A DNA stretch of 54,025 nt. Source: Zygnema cylindricum. Lineage: Eukaryota > Streptophyta > Zygnematophyceae > Zygnematales > Zygnemataceae. Each line of letters opens with the position of its first letter. The stretch's first letter is position 1. The translations under genes and the position numbers were made by a program. The notes beneath the pieces were generated by a model that had not been told where the DNA came from, searched no databases, and saw only the letters and a program-made list of their open reading frames with translations. The DNA lies in NCBI GenBank assembly GCA_037447655.1, contig JBBHKE010002370.1, positions 1-54,025 on the forward strand, written 5' to 3'. Shown piece after piece: positions 1-11,103 of the stretch.

Positions 1-125
1 AAATTAGAGTACATGATAAATTAGTATCATGGTGTACCCGAAAAAACACAATTTACCGTAAAGTACGCTAATTGTTTCATTACGCTATCTATTTCATTAC
101 GCTAATAGCGATTCACGGTGTAGTG
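1..125. repeat. Right end of a TA-flanked inverted-repeat element
   Basis: The stretch ends in the motif CTAATAGCGATTCACGGTG followed by TA, the terminal sequence of a small inverted-repeat family seen many times in this window (for example 5403-5604 and 10883-11103). The matching left end lies outside the window. No coding potential is seen. Confidence 0.6.
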
Positions 126-823
126 AACCATCTGCGGTTTTTTGTACGGACTGTTTAGGACGCTGTACGGATTGTGGTATCATTTATCAACCGACATTTT
201 GTCAACGGCGGTACGGACAATTAGGGCGGTAAAACGTTCCTCATGGTGGACTGTACGGACAGAAGATTACTTTATTTTTTGTCCGTTTCTGAAAATTCCT
301 TAAAATGCCGAAATAGGGTGGACAGTGCACACCACTATTTTCATCCAGAATTTCTTATTTTATGTATGATGACGTGGCGAGGTACAAAAAAAAGACATTG
401 GCGCATTGCTCTCCGGGCAGGACGAGCGACTCTGGCAAAAAAAATAAAAGAGCCCATTTCAAACGTTTGTGTGAAGCGTCATGATGACGTCACTATTTCA
501 CTTCACCCCCTGGCCTGTGTTGGAATTACTGAAAAAGACACTACTTTTATTACTTTGGAGCTTTTTTTCAAAAAGTTGCTCCGACGACTTTTCCAAAATA
601 ATTTTGTCGGTGCCCGAAATTCCGTACAGAATTCAAGTATCTGCTTCGGAGTGAAGGGGCTACCGGATTGGTGGATGGCAAAGCTGTATATCGTACGGAT
701 ATAAAGCAGGGAACTACCAATTCTGCTGTACAGTTCTATACATTAAAGTGGTACAAACTGCTTTTTTACTGTAACGGATTTCTCCAAAGTCTTTCGACGT
801 AATTTTTTCACACGTGGGTACAC
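126..823. other. Non-coding stretch
   Basis: No recognisable gene. A 153-codon open frame at 243-704 shows no domain and unspecific composition, so I do not call it. GTACGG-type words are frequent here and in other non-coding parts of the window, which suggests old repeat-derived sequence. Confidence 0.5.
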
Positions 824-1060
824 TACACCGCCAATCGCTATTACACCGCCAATCGTTATTAGCGTGTAAGTTTTTTTAGCGTATACGAGTAACTAGCGTG
901 GTTTACGCTAATTGGGAATTTGAAAATTTTCGAAGAGATCGTCTATTCTAATTGGGAATTAGGGTTTTTTTTAAATAGTGTGGATAATTCTATTTGAGAA
1001 TAAATAAAAAAAAGCGGGACTGAATTAGCGTACTCAACGCTAATAACGATTGGCGGTGTA
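824..1060. mobile_element. TA-flanked inverted-repeat element (MITE), 237 bp
   Basis: The left end reads TACACCGCCAATCG and continues to TTATTAGCG; the right end reads CGCTAATAACGATTGGCGG then TGTA, the inverted complement. A second copy of the left terminus starts at 842. TA at both edges fits a Tc1/mariner-type TA target, which is an inference from the ends because no transposase is present. Confidence 0.7.
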
Positions 1061-2268
1061 GTTCACAGACTGTTTAAGTGTGCCAGCTCATACACGTGTG
1101 AAGCGTCTTTTCGCTACGTTTAAACGTTTATTTTGTTTGTTGTAGGTGCTACATGGGTGAGTGAGGTGGAAAAACCTGTAACAACAATGCTCATCTGACG
1201 GCTCTCATCATCTCAGCGTCCTTAACCGTACGTTTTCCACGTCATGTTTTGAAGGGCGTGATTCATCCTAATGGAAACAAATTTGAAAAGTTATCTACAG
1301 TGTTTGATGTGGACGGCGGACCTCTGTTTGAATAACAGTAACCTGTACCTTGGGGAGTATGAAGCTACGCCTTTCCAAATAGTTCGCACTTTAAGATCGA
1401 AAATTAGTAAATTATTTAGTTACTTTTTAGTACGTTATTTAGATTGTATGTACGTTTGCTAAACGTACTGTGTACTGCTCTGTATGTCGTTTAGTTCGCA
1501 TAAGTACAATCCATGCGCGATTTCGTACGATTTTAGGTCAATGAATTGTTGCGAATGAGGTGTCAAGTTATCATTGGAATCATGTCAAATTATCATGTAA
1601 AAATAAATTTATCATGACGTGTATAGTTTTCTAAATGCTGTCGTAAATTAAACGACAAATAGAATTCACTCAATTGCCGTCGATCTAGCCGATCTACGGC
1701 TCATAGTTGCTCGTAATACTTTATTTTTTGAGAAAGAAAAGAGTAATCAATTATCACGGGAATAGTCAGCTAAATTAGAGTAGGAATTCATTAATTCAAT
1801 CGCGACAAACTCGATTCTTTTATTTTACATTTACATTTTTAAATTTACAATTGTTGTTTGGACAAATGTTGAGATTTTGTTGACATCAGGTCGGTCCATG
1901 AAAGACGAATCGACCGTACACTTTTTGTTGCGGTCCATTGGTGCTAAAATTCCATGGACATGACGTCATCTAATTTCATGTGACGTCGAGTGGCGTCCTT
2001 TCGTTTTGGAAGTTTTGTAGCCTCATTATGTCATGTCACGTCACTCTTGACGCTACAGTACCGTTATGCCTTTTCCATTACGTGTCCTCTTGTGCTGGTC
2101 GCTTTAGGATTTTCGTGTGTTCAATTTTATCAAAATGTGCGTCGAAATAACATTTTTCATTTAACTAAAAGTGCGAACGTGATGACGCATGTGAAGGCAA
2201 ACTGATTGCGTATTCCTGTACGGTACGACCAATGAATTCTACATATTAGAGTTTGCTTCTCTAATTTT
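1061..2268. other. Non-coding stretch
   Basis: No gene recognised. AT-rich sequence with scattered short open frames, none with a domain. The last eight bases (2261-2268) are the likely left target duplication of the hAT-like element that follows. Confidence 0.5.
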
Positions 2269-3441
2269 TAGTGCTGTGTATCGGCAAGGATTTGCCGATA
2301 ACCGATATGGGCCTTTTTCCTGGTTGTCGATAATCGATATATTGGTACGATATATCGACATTGGTGTTATCGCCGATATACAACCGATAATATCGGTTGT
2401 TTATTGGCGATAACACCGATAACGATAACTGTTGGCTATATCTGTACGGTTTTCACCGTACAGCTGTACGGTTTATTCTGTATTACTGTACTGCCATTAT
2501 CCCGTTACACAGAGTACGGAACAAGCTGCTACACGTGTAATACCACGCTATATAAAGTCAATAATATAATACAGTATATTATAAAGTACTATTGTATGCG
2601 TACTATGTTTTTTTAAGTTATCGCCGATAAGGAATTTGCTGGTCTCGGACCGATATATCGGAGCCTCTGACCATTCAACAGAGGTCGCAAACGGTCAACC
2701 GAAACCGTGACCGACCGTTAACCGACCGCCCGCGCCGGATCCGGAACGGATTCAGTTGCTAAATTTTGTGGGCCGGGCGGCTACGGTCGGTTGATTCACC
2801 AGGAAAAAAAAAACGGTCGGTTACGGTCGGTCAACCAAAAAACCAAAAAAAATGAAAATTTTGTACTGTCCCTATAATCCAACATTCTTGTACTTTGTAC
2901 TCTTTGGCATCGTGGAAGTACGTGACATCATCGATTAGCGTCGCAAATCTGACACGGTACTGTAGTAAGCTATTTATTTCGCAAATCAAAGGGAACGCGA
3001 CAAAGCGTCGCAAATCTGACACGTTAGTGCAATATTCATTTCGCAAATTTTAGGGAACGCGACAAAGTGTCGCAAATTTGACACGGTATTAACACTATTC
3101 ATTTCGCAAATCTTAGGGGACGCGACAAATCGTAATTATTGGCTTATTCCGTCGTACATTGATTAACTTTGTGCTTTTTTCGGTTACGGGCGGGCACGGT
3201 TAGTCGCGAAAAATCAAGATTCGGTTAATTTTTTTTTTCTTAAATGACGGTCGGTTAACGGTTAACAATTTTGGAGCGTGACAAAACTCGGTCGGGCGTC
3301 GGTTACTCAGATTTTGAAAAAAAAAAACGGTCGGTTTCGGGTATGAATTTTGTTGACTTTTGCGACCTCTGCCATTCGATAACCGATAGCTATCGGCATC
3401 GGTATCATCGCGATAATTTTTTTAGTCGATACACAACACTA
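2269..3441. mobile_element. hAT-like non-autonomous element, interrupted by a second one
   Basis: Ends are TAGTGCTGTGTATCGG on the left and TCGATACACAACACTA on the right, imperfect inverted repeats. Flanks CTAATTTT and CTGATTTC match at 6 of 8 positions, fitting a worn 8-bp target duplication. The subterminal parts are full of palindromic CGATATCG-type words. The interior around 2521-2620 matches the inverse of the interior of the element at 48928-49700, so the two belong to one family. There is no transposase frame, so it is a non-autonomous derivative. The 693-bp element at 2679-3371 sits inside it. Confidence 0.75.
2679..3371. mobile_element. Nested hAT-like element, 693 bp
   Basis: Terminal inverted repeats CAGAGGTCGCAAA and TTTGCGACCTCTG flank 693 bp. 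The flanking octamers CCATTCAA (2671-2678) and CCATTCGA (3372-3379) match at 7 of 8 positions, as expected for hAT insertion. The interior carries several copies of ACGGTCGGTTA-like words and a degenerate tandem repeat at about 2935-3130 built on CGCAAATCTGACACG. Nothing codes for a transposase. Confidence 0.8.
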
Positions 3442-3526
3442 CTGATTTCGATGTCAAGGTTTGAAACTTTAGGCGTCGCCGAAACTTTTGTTGTTCAAAC
3501 TTGTACAGTCTTGTCGTTATTGAGAG

Positions 3527-4361
3527 TAGTGTTGGGTATCGAGGACCCATTGCCGATATTCGATATATATCGAATTTCAAGTACCCGATAATCGATATAT
3601 CGCTTCGATATATCGAATTTCAAATTATCGCGATATTTCGCCGATATATCGTATCGTCGATATATCGAAGCTAAAAAAAAATAAAATCCCACAGGTTTTC
3701 AAAGTCTCGTGACTTCAGACAAAAGTGACTGTAAAATCTTTGCCAGAAAGAAATACGGTTTTTTCCTGAAAGTCAGCAGAGTGAAGGAGATCTCTGAGGT
3801 ACATTGACGAGGTACACTTGTGAAGTACACGTACATCATACGCAAGTACGATTTTCCAGACGAAAAAGGTCGGTTTCCAGATATTCGATGATTTTTGAGA
3901 TTTGGTAGTCAGCTTACGTGAAACCACTCATATCAGAACACGTATGTAAAACTTTTTGACAAAAGATACGCGATGTACCCGAGACCTCTGTAATACATAA
4001 ATTTTGCTGTCCGTACTATTTTAGAGACCTCCTCGTGTAACCATACCCCAAATAATTAATTATTAGAATTTCAGAATTAGTACTTTTTTGTCGGTTACAT
4101 TTTGCGGCGTCTACCTTTAAGTCACGGAACGAAAATCACGGCGTACGTGGCGTATTAGACAATTTGACCTTTTCGCTAAAATAACATATTATATAAAAAA
4201 ATAAAAATAAAATATTTTAAAAATACTATATATCGCGATATATATATCGCGATAATTTATGTTGGTCTCGGTACGATATATCGAGGATCCTCCTCGATCG
4301 ATATTCGATATATCGAATATCGATATTATCGCGATATGAATATACCCGATACCCAACACTA
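3527..4361. mobile_element. hAT-like non-autonomous element, 835 bp, perfect 8-bp target duplication
   Basis: Starts TAGTGTTGGGTATCG and ends in the exact inverse CGATACCCAACACTA. The octamer ATTGAGAG is present at both flanks (3519-3526 and 4362-4369), diagnostic of hAT-type integration. Both subterminal regions consist of CGATATATCG palindromes, typical of binding-site arrays for a transposase supplied in trans (inference). The interior has no recognisable frame. Confidence 0.88.
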
Positions 4362-4369
4362 ATTGAGAG

Positions 4370-5402
4370 GTTCTGGACCTTTATTAACTATTACCTTTAC
4401 TAAACTATACCAGCGGAAACATCTGTACCTTCTTCCGTATTAAAAGGTTGAAGGACGTACGGCGTAAGCGCTTGAAAAACATAAATTGCACATCGAACTT
4501 TACAGGTTATCGTACGGTATGAAGGTTTTTTAAATTTTAAACATTCTGTACGGCTGATTGGACGCACAAACATAATTGTACGGTCTTTAAAAGGAACGGT
4601 GGAACCACTGTACGGCAGATACGATAAAGGTTTGGCACGACACACCCCATACATACGATAAGTGCCTGTGGAATTGTAAACTATTTTGGCGTTTTGTGCA
4701 AAACAATTTGTTCCGAAGATATTTTTCCGGACAAACTGTTGGAGTAAAAAATCCCATTGGTCAAGAGCGACTCGCGGACTGGGTGACGACAAAAAAAAAT
4801 GTTTTTCTTTTTGTATTCCAAATGAAAAGGTTTGTGGTCCTCCGTGCTCGTTGCAGATATACTTTGTTAAAGGGTCCATTTGTGACCCATAAAAGGTAAA
4901 AATCCGTACATAACGCTGGCAATTGGCATAGTGCACAAAAACAAAATGTTTTGTCGTGTTTTTCTCAGGCAGCTTTTCTTGTTTTATGTGCTATGTCTTT
5001 TGTTTAGTTTGTTTCCGAAACATTTTGCCTTACCCTGAATGTGAACCACACGAAGGAGCATACTCACACGTGTGAAGTAGTCAGCTTCTTCGGCTCACAG
5101 TTCTGGTCAAATCAGACACAATCATAAAACTCTTTTAGATTGTGTTTGGACGTTTCCTATTGGTTCAAATAAAGTCCAATCTGATCTCGTGGTTTAGGGT
5201 ACAAGTCAGCCTGTACCAAATCAAGTCATTCTACGAAACTCCAAGGTCTCATGTAATGCTTTCACATTACAGAAAATATATCTGTTTTTTTGTGCCGACA
5301 TATTACAAAGCAGCCGACATTATTGCTTACAAAGTTACAATAACGCAGCACTACAGTACAGTTATTCTCTACAGTAAACAGAAGCATGAAATATCTGACA
5401 AG
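4370..5402. other. Non-coding stretch
   Basis: A 178-codon open frame on the minus strand (4400-4936) lacks any recognisable domain and has a residue mix like random AT-rich translation, so I leave it uncalled. No other structure seen. Confidence 0.45.
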
Positions 5403-5604
5403 TACACCTTGAATCGTTATTAGCGTATGGAAATTATTAGTGCAAAGAAAAAAATAGCGTCATTCATTTTATTTTAGTGCCAGGACACGTGGCAGATTAT
5501 GGTATAGGTCCTTAAATAGTGTAACTTATTCTTTTTAAGGTATCAATGTCAAAAGTTTGGGGTGCCGATATAGCGTACATAAGGCTAATAACGATTCACG
5601 GTGT
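5403..5604. mobile_element. TA-flanked inverted-repeat element (MITE), 202 bp
   Basis: Left end TACACCTTGAATCGTTATTA and right end TAATAACGATTCACGG then TGTA form a near-perfect inverted pair with TA at each edge. Same family as 10883-11103 by termini but with a different interior. Confidence 0.7.
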
Positions 5605-5929
5605 ACTCGAAAAAGCACGCTGACACGATCAATCTGTACGAGTTGTCATTGTGTATGGCACAGCAAATCCTGTTATAAGCGCTACACCACGCGGTCTCCT
5701 CAAGTTCGTTAATCATGGCCGTCCGATCTTAAGTGACGGGCTCCTTAGCTTTAAATTTGAAGTTTTGAAGCTACCCAAAAAAATGAGAAATCGTTTTTTT
5801 GTCTTTAAACCTTGGTGACAAATTGCGCTCACTTATCGCAAAAACTTGGCACGTGTCAGGTGCAAAAAAGGCTAAAAAGTAAAAACCCTAAAAAATTCCT
5901 AAGTGTTTTTCCTGCCAACACATCTCTGA

Positions 5930-6020
5930 CAACACACGTGGAGACATCGCCAACATAGAAGTGCAGTACACCGCCAATCGTTATTAGCGTTGTGTACGCT
6001 AATTCCGTCCCGCTTTTTTT
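5930..6020. repeat. Repeat block plus one inverted-repeat terminus
   Basis: The sequence around 5932-5965 (a CACACGTGGAGACATCGCC core) recurs at about 12608-12645. It is followed at 5967 by TACACCGCCAATCG, a family terminus. No matching right end was found, so this is a truncated copy. Confidence 0.5.
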
Positions 6021-6777
6021 TTTCTTTATTCTCCATTAGTGTAGTTCATTCTATTTTTTTCTTTATTCTATTTAGGGTTATTTTCAGTAAGTTGTCTCTT
6101 AAATAGAGTGGTGTACGGTCAGTGTCAGACCGTACATAAGTATACCTTTTTAAGGTTAAAAAGTACAATAAAATAGTTTTAGTAACCGAAATAGTTCGTC
6201 CCTTCGACATTCGAGGGGAACATCCTTCAAACAAAGTCAAGTGTGGAAAATAACTTCTGAAAATGTTCAGTTTTTTTACAAATTTTTAGTTTTATTCATG
6301 TTTCTTGAGTGCAAAATCTCATGAAGTATTCCTTCGTAAATTCCTGAAAGTGTTCAATCTTTTACCAAACTTGAGTATCATTCATTTCAAGGATGACTTA
6401 TCAATTTCTGAATTAAAGGATGATTGTGATTTCTATCTTCTTCATCAGCAAAGGAGGTTATTCTGTTTCAATAAATGGAATATTGTTTTGTTTTTTTCCC
6501 TTTTTTTATTCCAACCCTTTTCTTAGTCAATAGCTGATGCAAGGAAAGACTTGAGGTCCATTTTCTTTTAACGTAGAAATAATAATAAAAGCAACAATGT
6601 TATTCAATATAATAAGGTACCTTTTTTCTAAGTTTTGTCTTTAGACTTGTTTGTGCATTTGTCCGCGAAAATGTTAACTGACAAAGGAAGCCACTTCTTA
6701 AAAAAGGCAAAACTTAATAAAGAAACTGTGAGATTCAAGACCCAAATTAATGTTTTTTTGCACTTTTTTGTACACAG
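6021..6777. other. Non-coding, probably intron of the shikimate dehydrogenase gene
   Basis: Ends in a T-rich tract and the acceptor TTTTTTGTACACAG at 6777. I looked for dehydroquinase exons here on the plus strand and saw none. A 73-codon frame at 6305-6526 has no recognisable similarity. Confidence 0.45.
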
Positions 6778-8493
6778 GAACCCATTGTTGGTATGACAAT
6801 GGGTCCCAAAGGACAAATTGGGCGTATTCTCTGTCCCAAATATGGTGCTTTTCTTACTTTTGGAGCTCTTTCTGTCGGAAAAGAATCAGCTCTTGGGCAA
6901 CCAATAGTGGGACAATTAGCGAATGTGTATAAAGTAAACAGGATTGGACCCAAAACAATAGTTTTGGGACTCATTGGAAATCCTGTTTCTCACAGTAAAG
7001 GATGTACCCTTCATAACGCTCTTATGGTCGAAACGGGCTTTGACGGAATCTATGTTCCTTACTTGGTTGATGACGTCAAGTTGTTTTTATCTTCTTTTAA
7101 CTCCGAGGAATTTGCAGATTTTAGGTGAGATGAACCTCTGGTTTTGGTTTTCTCCTACACTTTTTTTGATATTTGCTTTGTTTCATCAAAGAGAATTCAC
7201 CACTGGAAATGCCAAAGTGTTTAAGTAACAAAAGAACAAAATTTTCCAAATTTCAAAATTGTCAAAATTATAACAGCCACCAAACGTCCAATGGCCAGAT
7301 ATAAAAACTTTTAAATGTCAGGATGGTTGTGGAATTATCATAAGTAGTCTGGACTGTACGAATAGTGGGTTAGTGATAATAGCATTTTTTGAGGTAGAAG
7401 TGGAAGTGACTGGTTGGGATTATTTTGGGATCGTCACAAATAGTCTGGAATATACTAGTAACAATAAATAATAATAGCATTTTCTGAGTTTCAAGTAATG
7501 GTTGGGATGGTTTTGGGATTGGATAGTGTTACTATTCCCCACAAACAAACGGCTCTGGAATTTGCTGATCATGTGGATCATGTTGTAAGGGTAAGGCTTC
7601 AAAAAGCTCTCAGTTTTCCCTCAAAATATAGCCTTGAGTGGGTTGTTAGGTACACCATGCAGCACTATTAGTGTTGATAACACTAATTTGGCGCATTTTT
7701 TTTTTCACGTTTTTTTTGGCCCTTGAACATAAAATTGCATTAATAGTAGTATTTTTTTTGTTCTTTACACTAATTCGGAAGCGATTTAAAATCGTCCACA
7801 TCACTTGGACCTAAATTATGATTTAATTATGATTAAATTATGATTAAATTATGATTAAAATTATGATTAAATTATGATTGATAAAACGAAAATAAACCAC
7901 ATCCTATATATATATTTCTTAACTCTGATAGCAATTCACGGGATTGTTTTTCACATAGCAGTTATTGCATTTTTTGTTCTATGTGAAAAAAAAGAGAAAA
8001 AAGATAACCAAAAGAGCTAAAGTTTCAAGATAGTGACTACATTACTTCGTTTTTTTTGTATACAATTGACCTTCTTTTCTTAGCTTTTTTCTGCACAATC
8101 AGACTTTTTACATCTCTTCCTTACTCGGCTCTTCGCTCTCCTCTTTCGCTTTCTCCTCTCTCTCTTCCCTTTTCTTTCTTACTTAGCTCCTCTCTCTTCT
8201 CCCTTTTTCTGGCGGTTTTAATGAATTTCAGTTCATTAATCCCCTCAACACACTCGCACTTTTTTATATACAAACCAATCTTTATCCTGGCTTTCTTTTT
8301 CTTCAGCTTCTTTCTCTCCCTCTCCCCTCCCTCTCCCTCTCCCCTCCCTCTCACTCTCTCTCTCCCTGATCCCTCCAGTCCATAGGCGCCATCAACACCC
8401 TCGTGAGGCGATCCGACGGTTCTCTCGAGGGCCACAATACGGATCGGGACGCTGCGATTTCCACTATTAAGTACGGTCTTCGAACACAGGAAG
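6778..8493 (+). CDS. Bifunctional 3-dehydroquinase/shikimate dehydrogenase, partial (three exons)
   Basis: Three exons, 6778-7124, 7527-7590 and 8379-8493, join in phase with AG/GT borders. The product would convert 3-dehydroquinate to shikimate in the plastid shikimate pathway (family knowledge). Exon 1 starts in the end of the dehydroquinase domain (VGMTMGPKGQIGR, then FLTFG) and enters the shikimate dehydrogenase domain (GNPVSHSKG substrate loop). Exon 2 carries SVTIPHK with the catalytic lysine. Exon 3 carries GAINTLVRR and NTDRDAA with the catalytic aspartate. The visible part is about 175 residues of an expected 500 or more. The upstream dehydroquinase exons and the downstream NADP-binding GAGGAG exon were not found. 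It is either a gene fragment or a gene with very long introns. Domain identity is strong; functionality is unknown. Confidence 0.85.
7812..7885. repeat. Tandem 13-14 bp AT-rich repeat
   Basis: About five copies of a unit close to ATTATGATTAAATT, inside the second visible intron of the shikimate dehydrogenase gene. Confidence 0.8.
8105..8378. repeat. Pyrimidine-rich tract ending in a splice acceptor
   Basis: CT-rich on the coding strand, interrupted at about 8220-8285, and ending CTCCAG at 8378 directly before the third shikimate dehydrogenase exon. It probably acts as an extended polypyrimidine tract (inference). Confidence 0.65.
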
Positions 8494-8740
8494 GTGAGGG
8501 GCAGGAAGGGTAGAGAGGGAAAGGAAGGGAAAGGGGAAGGGAGGGAGGAGAGGAGAAGGGAGGGAGGGGAGGGGAAGGGAGCTAGGAGAGGGGAAGGGAG
8601 GGAGGAGTAGGGAAGGGAGGGAAGAGAGGGTAAGAAAGGGAAGATAGGGAAAGGGCATATACAAAGGTGAGTGGCAGCCAGAGAGGGAATGAAAGGGAAG
8701 AGAGGGAAATAAAAGGGAAGAGAGGAGAAGGGCACATAAG
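8494..8740. repeat. Purine-rich GGGAAGG tract after a splice donor
   Basis: Starts with the donor GTGAGG and continues as GGGA/GGAAGG repeats on the coding strand. Long open frames across it on either strand are low-complexity artefacts. Confidence 0.7.
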
Positions 8741-9088
8741 AAGGTTTATACTCCTTAATTTCCTCCGTCTCCACCGACCCCCACCGACCTTTCTGTGATT
8801 CCTCCTCTTTTTCTCAATTTTCAACTCCTTTCTCATTTCTGTCGTTTTGTAGAGAGAAAGGGAATCAAAAGAAAGGTTAGATAATAGAAATATATAGGCA
8901 GTCATGTATTGATTTTGTTTGAATAAAAAACAAAGTATGTTTTAATACGAAGGAAAAACTATTTCGCATTTGTTATAAGATCTTTTTGTTTTTTATTTCA
9001 TCGCATCGATTTCTTGCTCGTGACAATTCATACATTTTGTTTGTTTTTTTTCCTTTTTTTTTGCTTTCGTTTTTTTTTGGTTTATGTT

Positions 9089-9245
9089 TAGAGTTAGGGT
9101 TAGGGTTAGAGTTAGAGTTAGAGTTAGGGTTAGTGTTAGAGTTAGAGTTAGGGTTAGTGTTAGGGTTGGGGTTAAGTTTGAGTTTAAGGGTTAGGGGTAT
9201 GGTTATGTCTATGTTTACGTTAGGGTTAGGTTTAGGTTTATGCTT
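9089..9245 (+). repeat. Interstitial telomere-like repeat (GTTAGG/GTTAGA variants)
   Basis: A run of hexamers of the form GTTAGG, GTTAGA and GTTAGT decaying into longer variants toward 9245. The six-base period matches TTAGGG rather than the usual plant TTTAGGG unit. It is degenerate and lies far from any evident chromosome end. Confidence 0.75.
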
Positions 9246-9376
9246 ATATTAATGTTTAAATTTGTATTTTTTTTTTTTACTTTTTTTATGTTTATGATTA
9301 CTAACTTTGATAAGCAGACGTATCCCATTTTGTGGTAAGGACCGAAAGGCACTAGAGAGTCGGAAAGCTTAGAAAG

Positions 9377-9506
<130 letters not shown>

Positions 9507-9718
9507 AAAACAATAATCAAAAAAACATCCACATTAGTTCCGGTGTCTCACCTCAGCGGAAGCCCCCCTCACATAACTGATAAAAGCAGGGATAATATTG
9601 TTCCGGATTCGAAATCTGTACCACTCGATCTCTCCGAAAGGTACGATTTCATGGCGGCTCCAGAAATTCGTCCTTTCTTTTCGAATTGGATTTCAATATA
9701 TTTTCCAAACCGGTTGCG

Positions 9719-9935
9719 AAAAAGAGAGAGGGAGAGAGAGAGGGAGGAGAGAGAGAGGGAGGAGAGAGGGAGGAAGGAAAGAGGAAGAGAGGAATGAGAG
9801 AGAGGGAGGGAGGGAGGGAGGGTGAAAGAGAAGAGGGAAGGTGAGAGAGAGGGAGGAGGGTGAGTGAGAAGAGGCAGAGTGGGAAGGAAGGAGTGAGGGA
9901 AGGTGGGAGGGAGGAAGGGAGGGAAATCCGAGGAA
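9719..9935. repeat. GA-rich purine tract
   Basis: GAGAGAGGGAGG-type sequence on the plus strand. The long open frames spanning it on both strands are products of low complexity. No exon was recognised next to it. Confidence 0.8.
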
Positions 9936-10754
9936 ATTCCGTCTCACGTGTAGGAGGTATGAAGGGGGGAGGACGTTTCGTGAAAGTTTCAAAAAAAATT
10001 AAGTTTACATTTTTTTTGCGCTATATTTTAGACCATTTTGATTGGCTATTTGTTTATGGGTGATCATTCTAAAAAATTTAGGTACGGTACGGATGAATCA
10101 TTCGAAAATCGACTTCATGTTTTTTCAAAGTCGGATTTTTGCATTCCGAAAAGGGTTCGCGGAAAAGAAGATGATTTACCACATTTGTCAAGTTTTGACT
10201 CACTTGACCGTACATTTTGTCTTTTGCTACGCTCCAAATTGTACATTTTGTTCGTAGCTACGCTCCAAAAAGGTTGACAGCCGGGCGGTCGGTCATTTTG
10301 GCGCCTCTGTTTTTTTGTTTTTTTGCGAAATGAATGGTACGGGATGATTCGTTTCCTCATCTCATTCATCATTCATTCCCTGTGTGATTGCAGCAATAGA
10401 TAAAAGGTTACGCAGTTTCCTCCTATCGTACGCACAAAATGTATAAAATATGAATAGTGCGTTACGCCTATTTTACATATTGCGTGCGTATTACTGTATT
10501 AGAACCTTGAATCGTGCGAAACTTTTGACCTATTCTTGTTTTGTTTCTTTAAAATGGACCACACTGTTCAAGGAGTCCACTTTAGCTTCTCTTTATGTCC
10601 CACGTGTCAAACTTCCAAAGTTCAGCCTATGCGGAACTTTGGACTTTAGGGTACGTGCCCATGTAATCGGTACTTTGATAAAGTATCTAATTTGTCTGCA
10701 GGTACAGACTACGTTTTTTACGAGGAAAAAACGTTGCCTATACGACTGCTAGAG

Positions 10755-10835
10755 TTGCTGACGTGGCGTCGTGTCTTCTTCGATATTTGCCACGTAGTCG
10801 AACCAAACCGACAGTTCTTGCCGTACACATAGTGC
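10755..10835. repeat. About 80-bp dispersed block beside an inverted-repeat element
   Basis: A block starting near TGCTGACGTGGCGTCG and ending near GCCACGTA plus TCGAACC recurs at about 12660-12740. Both copies lie just upstream of an inverted-repeat element of the same family. ACGTGGC and GCCACGT inside the block form a short imperfect inverted repeat. Confidence 0.6.
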
Positions 10836-10882
10836 ATGTACGGAAGCATTGTAAAGTTAAGCAATAGAGGCCAAGTTATAGC

Positions 10883-11103
10883 TACACCTTGAATCGCTAT
10901 TAGGGTTAATAATTTTTTCGCCACTCAAAACATATTTTCTCCGTACACACTTGTCCGATTTTCAATTTCAGATCGCCAATCGGAAGCTGAGAATCTTACT
11001 TTTCAATCGCAGCCATCAGATCCACAATCAGACACGTGTGTACGGAGAAAAAATGTTATAAGAGACAAAAAATACATTAACATTAATAGCGATTCACGGT
11101 GTA
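10883..11103. mobile_element. TA-flanked inverted-repeat element (MITE), 221 bp
   Basis: Left end TACACCTTGAATCGCTATTA and right end TAATAGCGATTCACGG then TGTA. Inside is a second inverted pair, TTTTCTCCGTACACAC against GTGTGTACGGAGAAAA, around a core with CGCCAATCGGAAGCTGAG. This is the best-preserved copy of the family; relatives lie at 12761-13520, 13609-13830, 29851-30045 and 47101-47320. No coding frame. Confidence 0.8.

Noticed and set aside
243-704. 153-codon plus-strand frame
   Set aside because: Composition looks random and there is no family resemblance.
4400-4936. 178-codon minus-strand frame
   Set aside because: No recognisable domain, no splice or codon-use support, and repeat-rich surroundings.
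8121-8774. 217-codon minus-strand frame
   Set aside because: Crosses the shikimate dehydrogenase exon antisense and two low-complexity tracts; no domain.
9543-9825. Possible continuation of the shikimate dehydrogenase gene
   Set aside because: The frame shows no GAGGAG nucleotide-binding motif and runs into a GA array.
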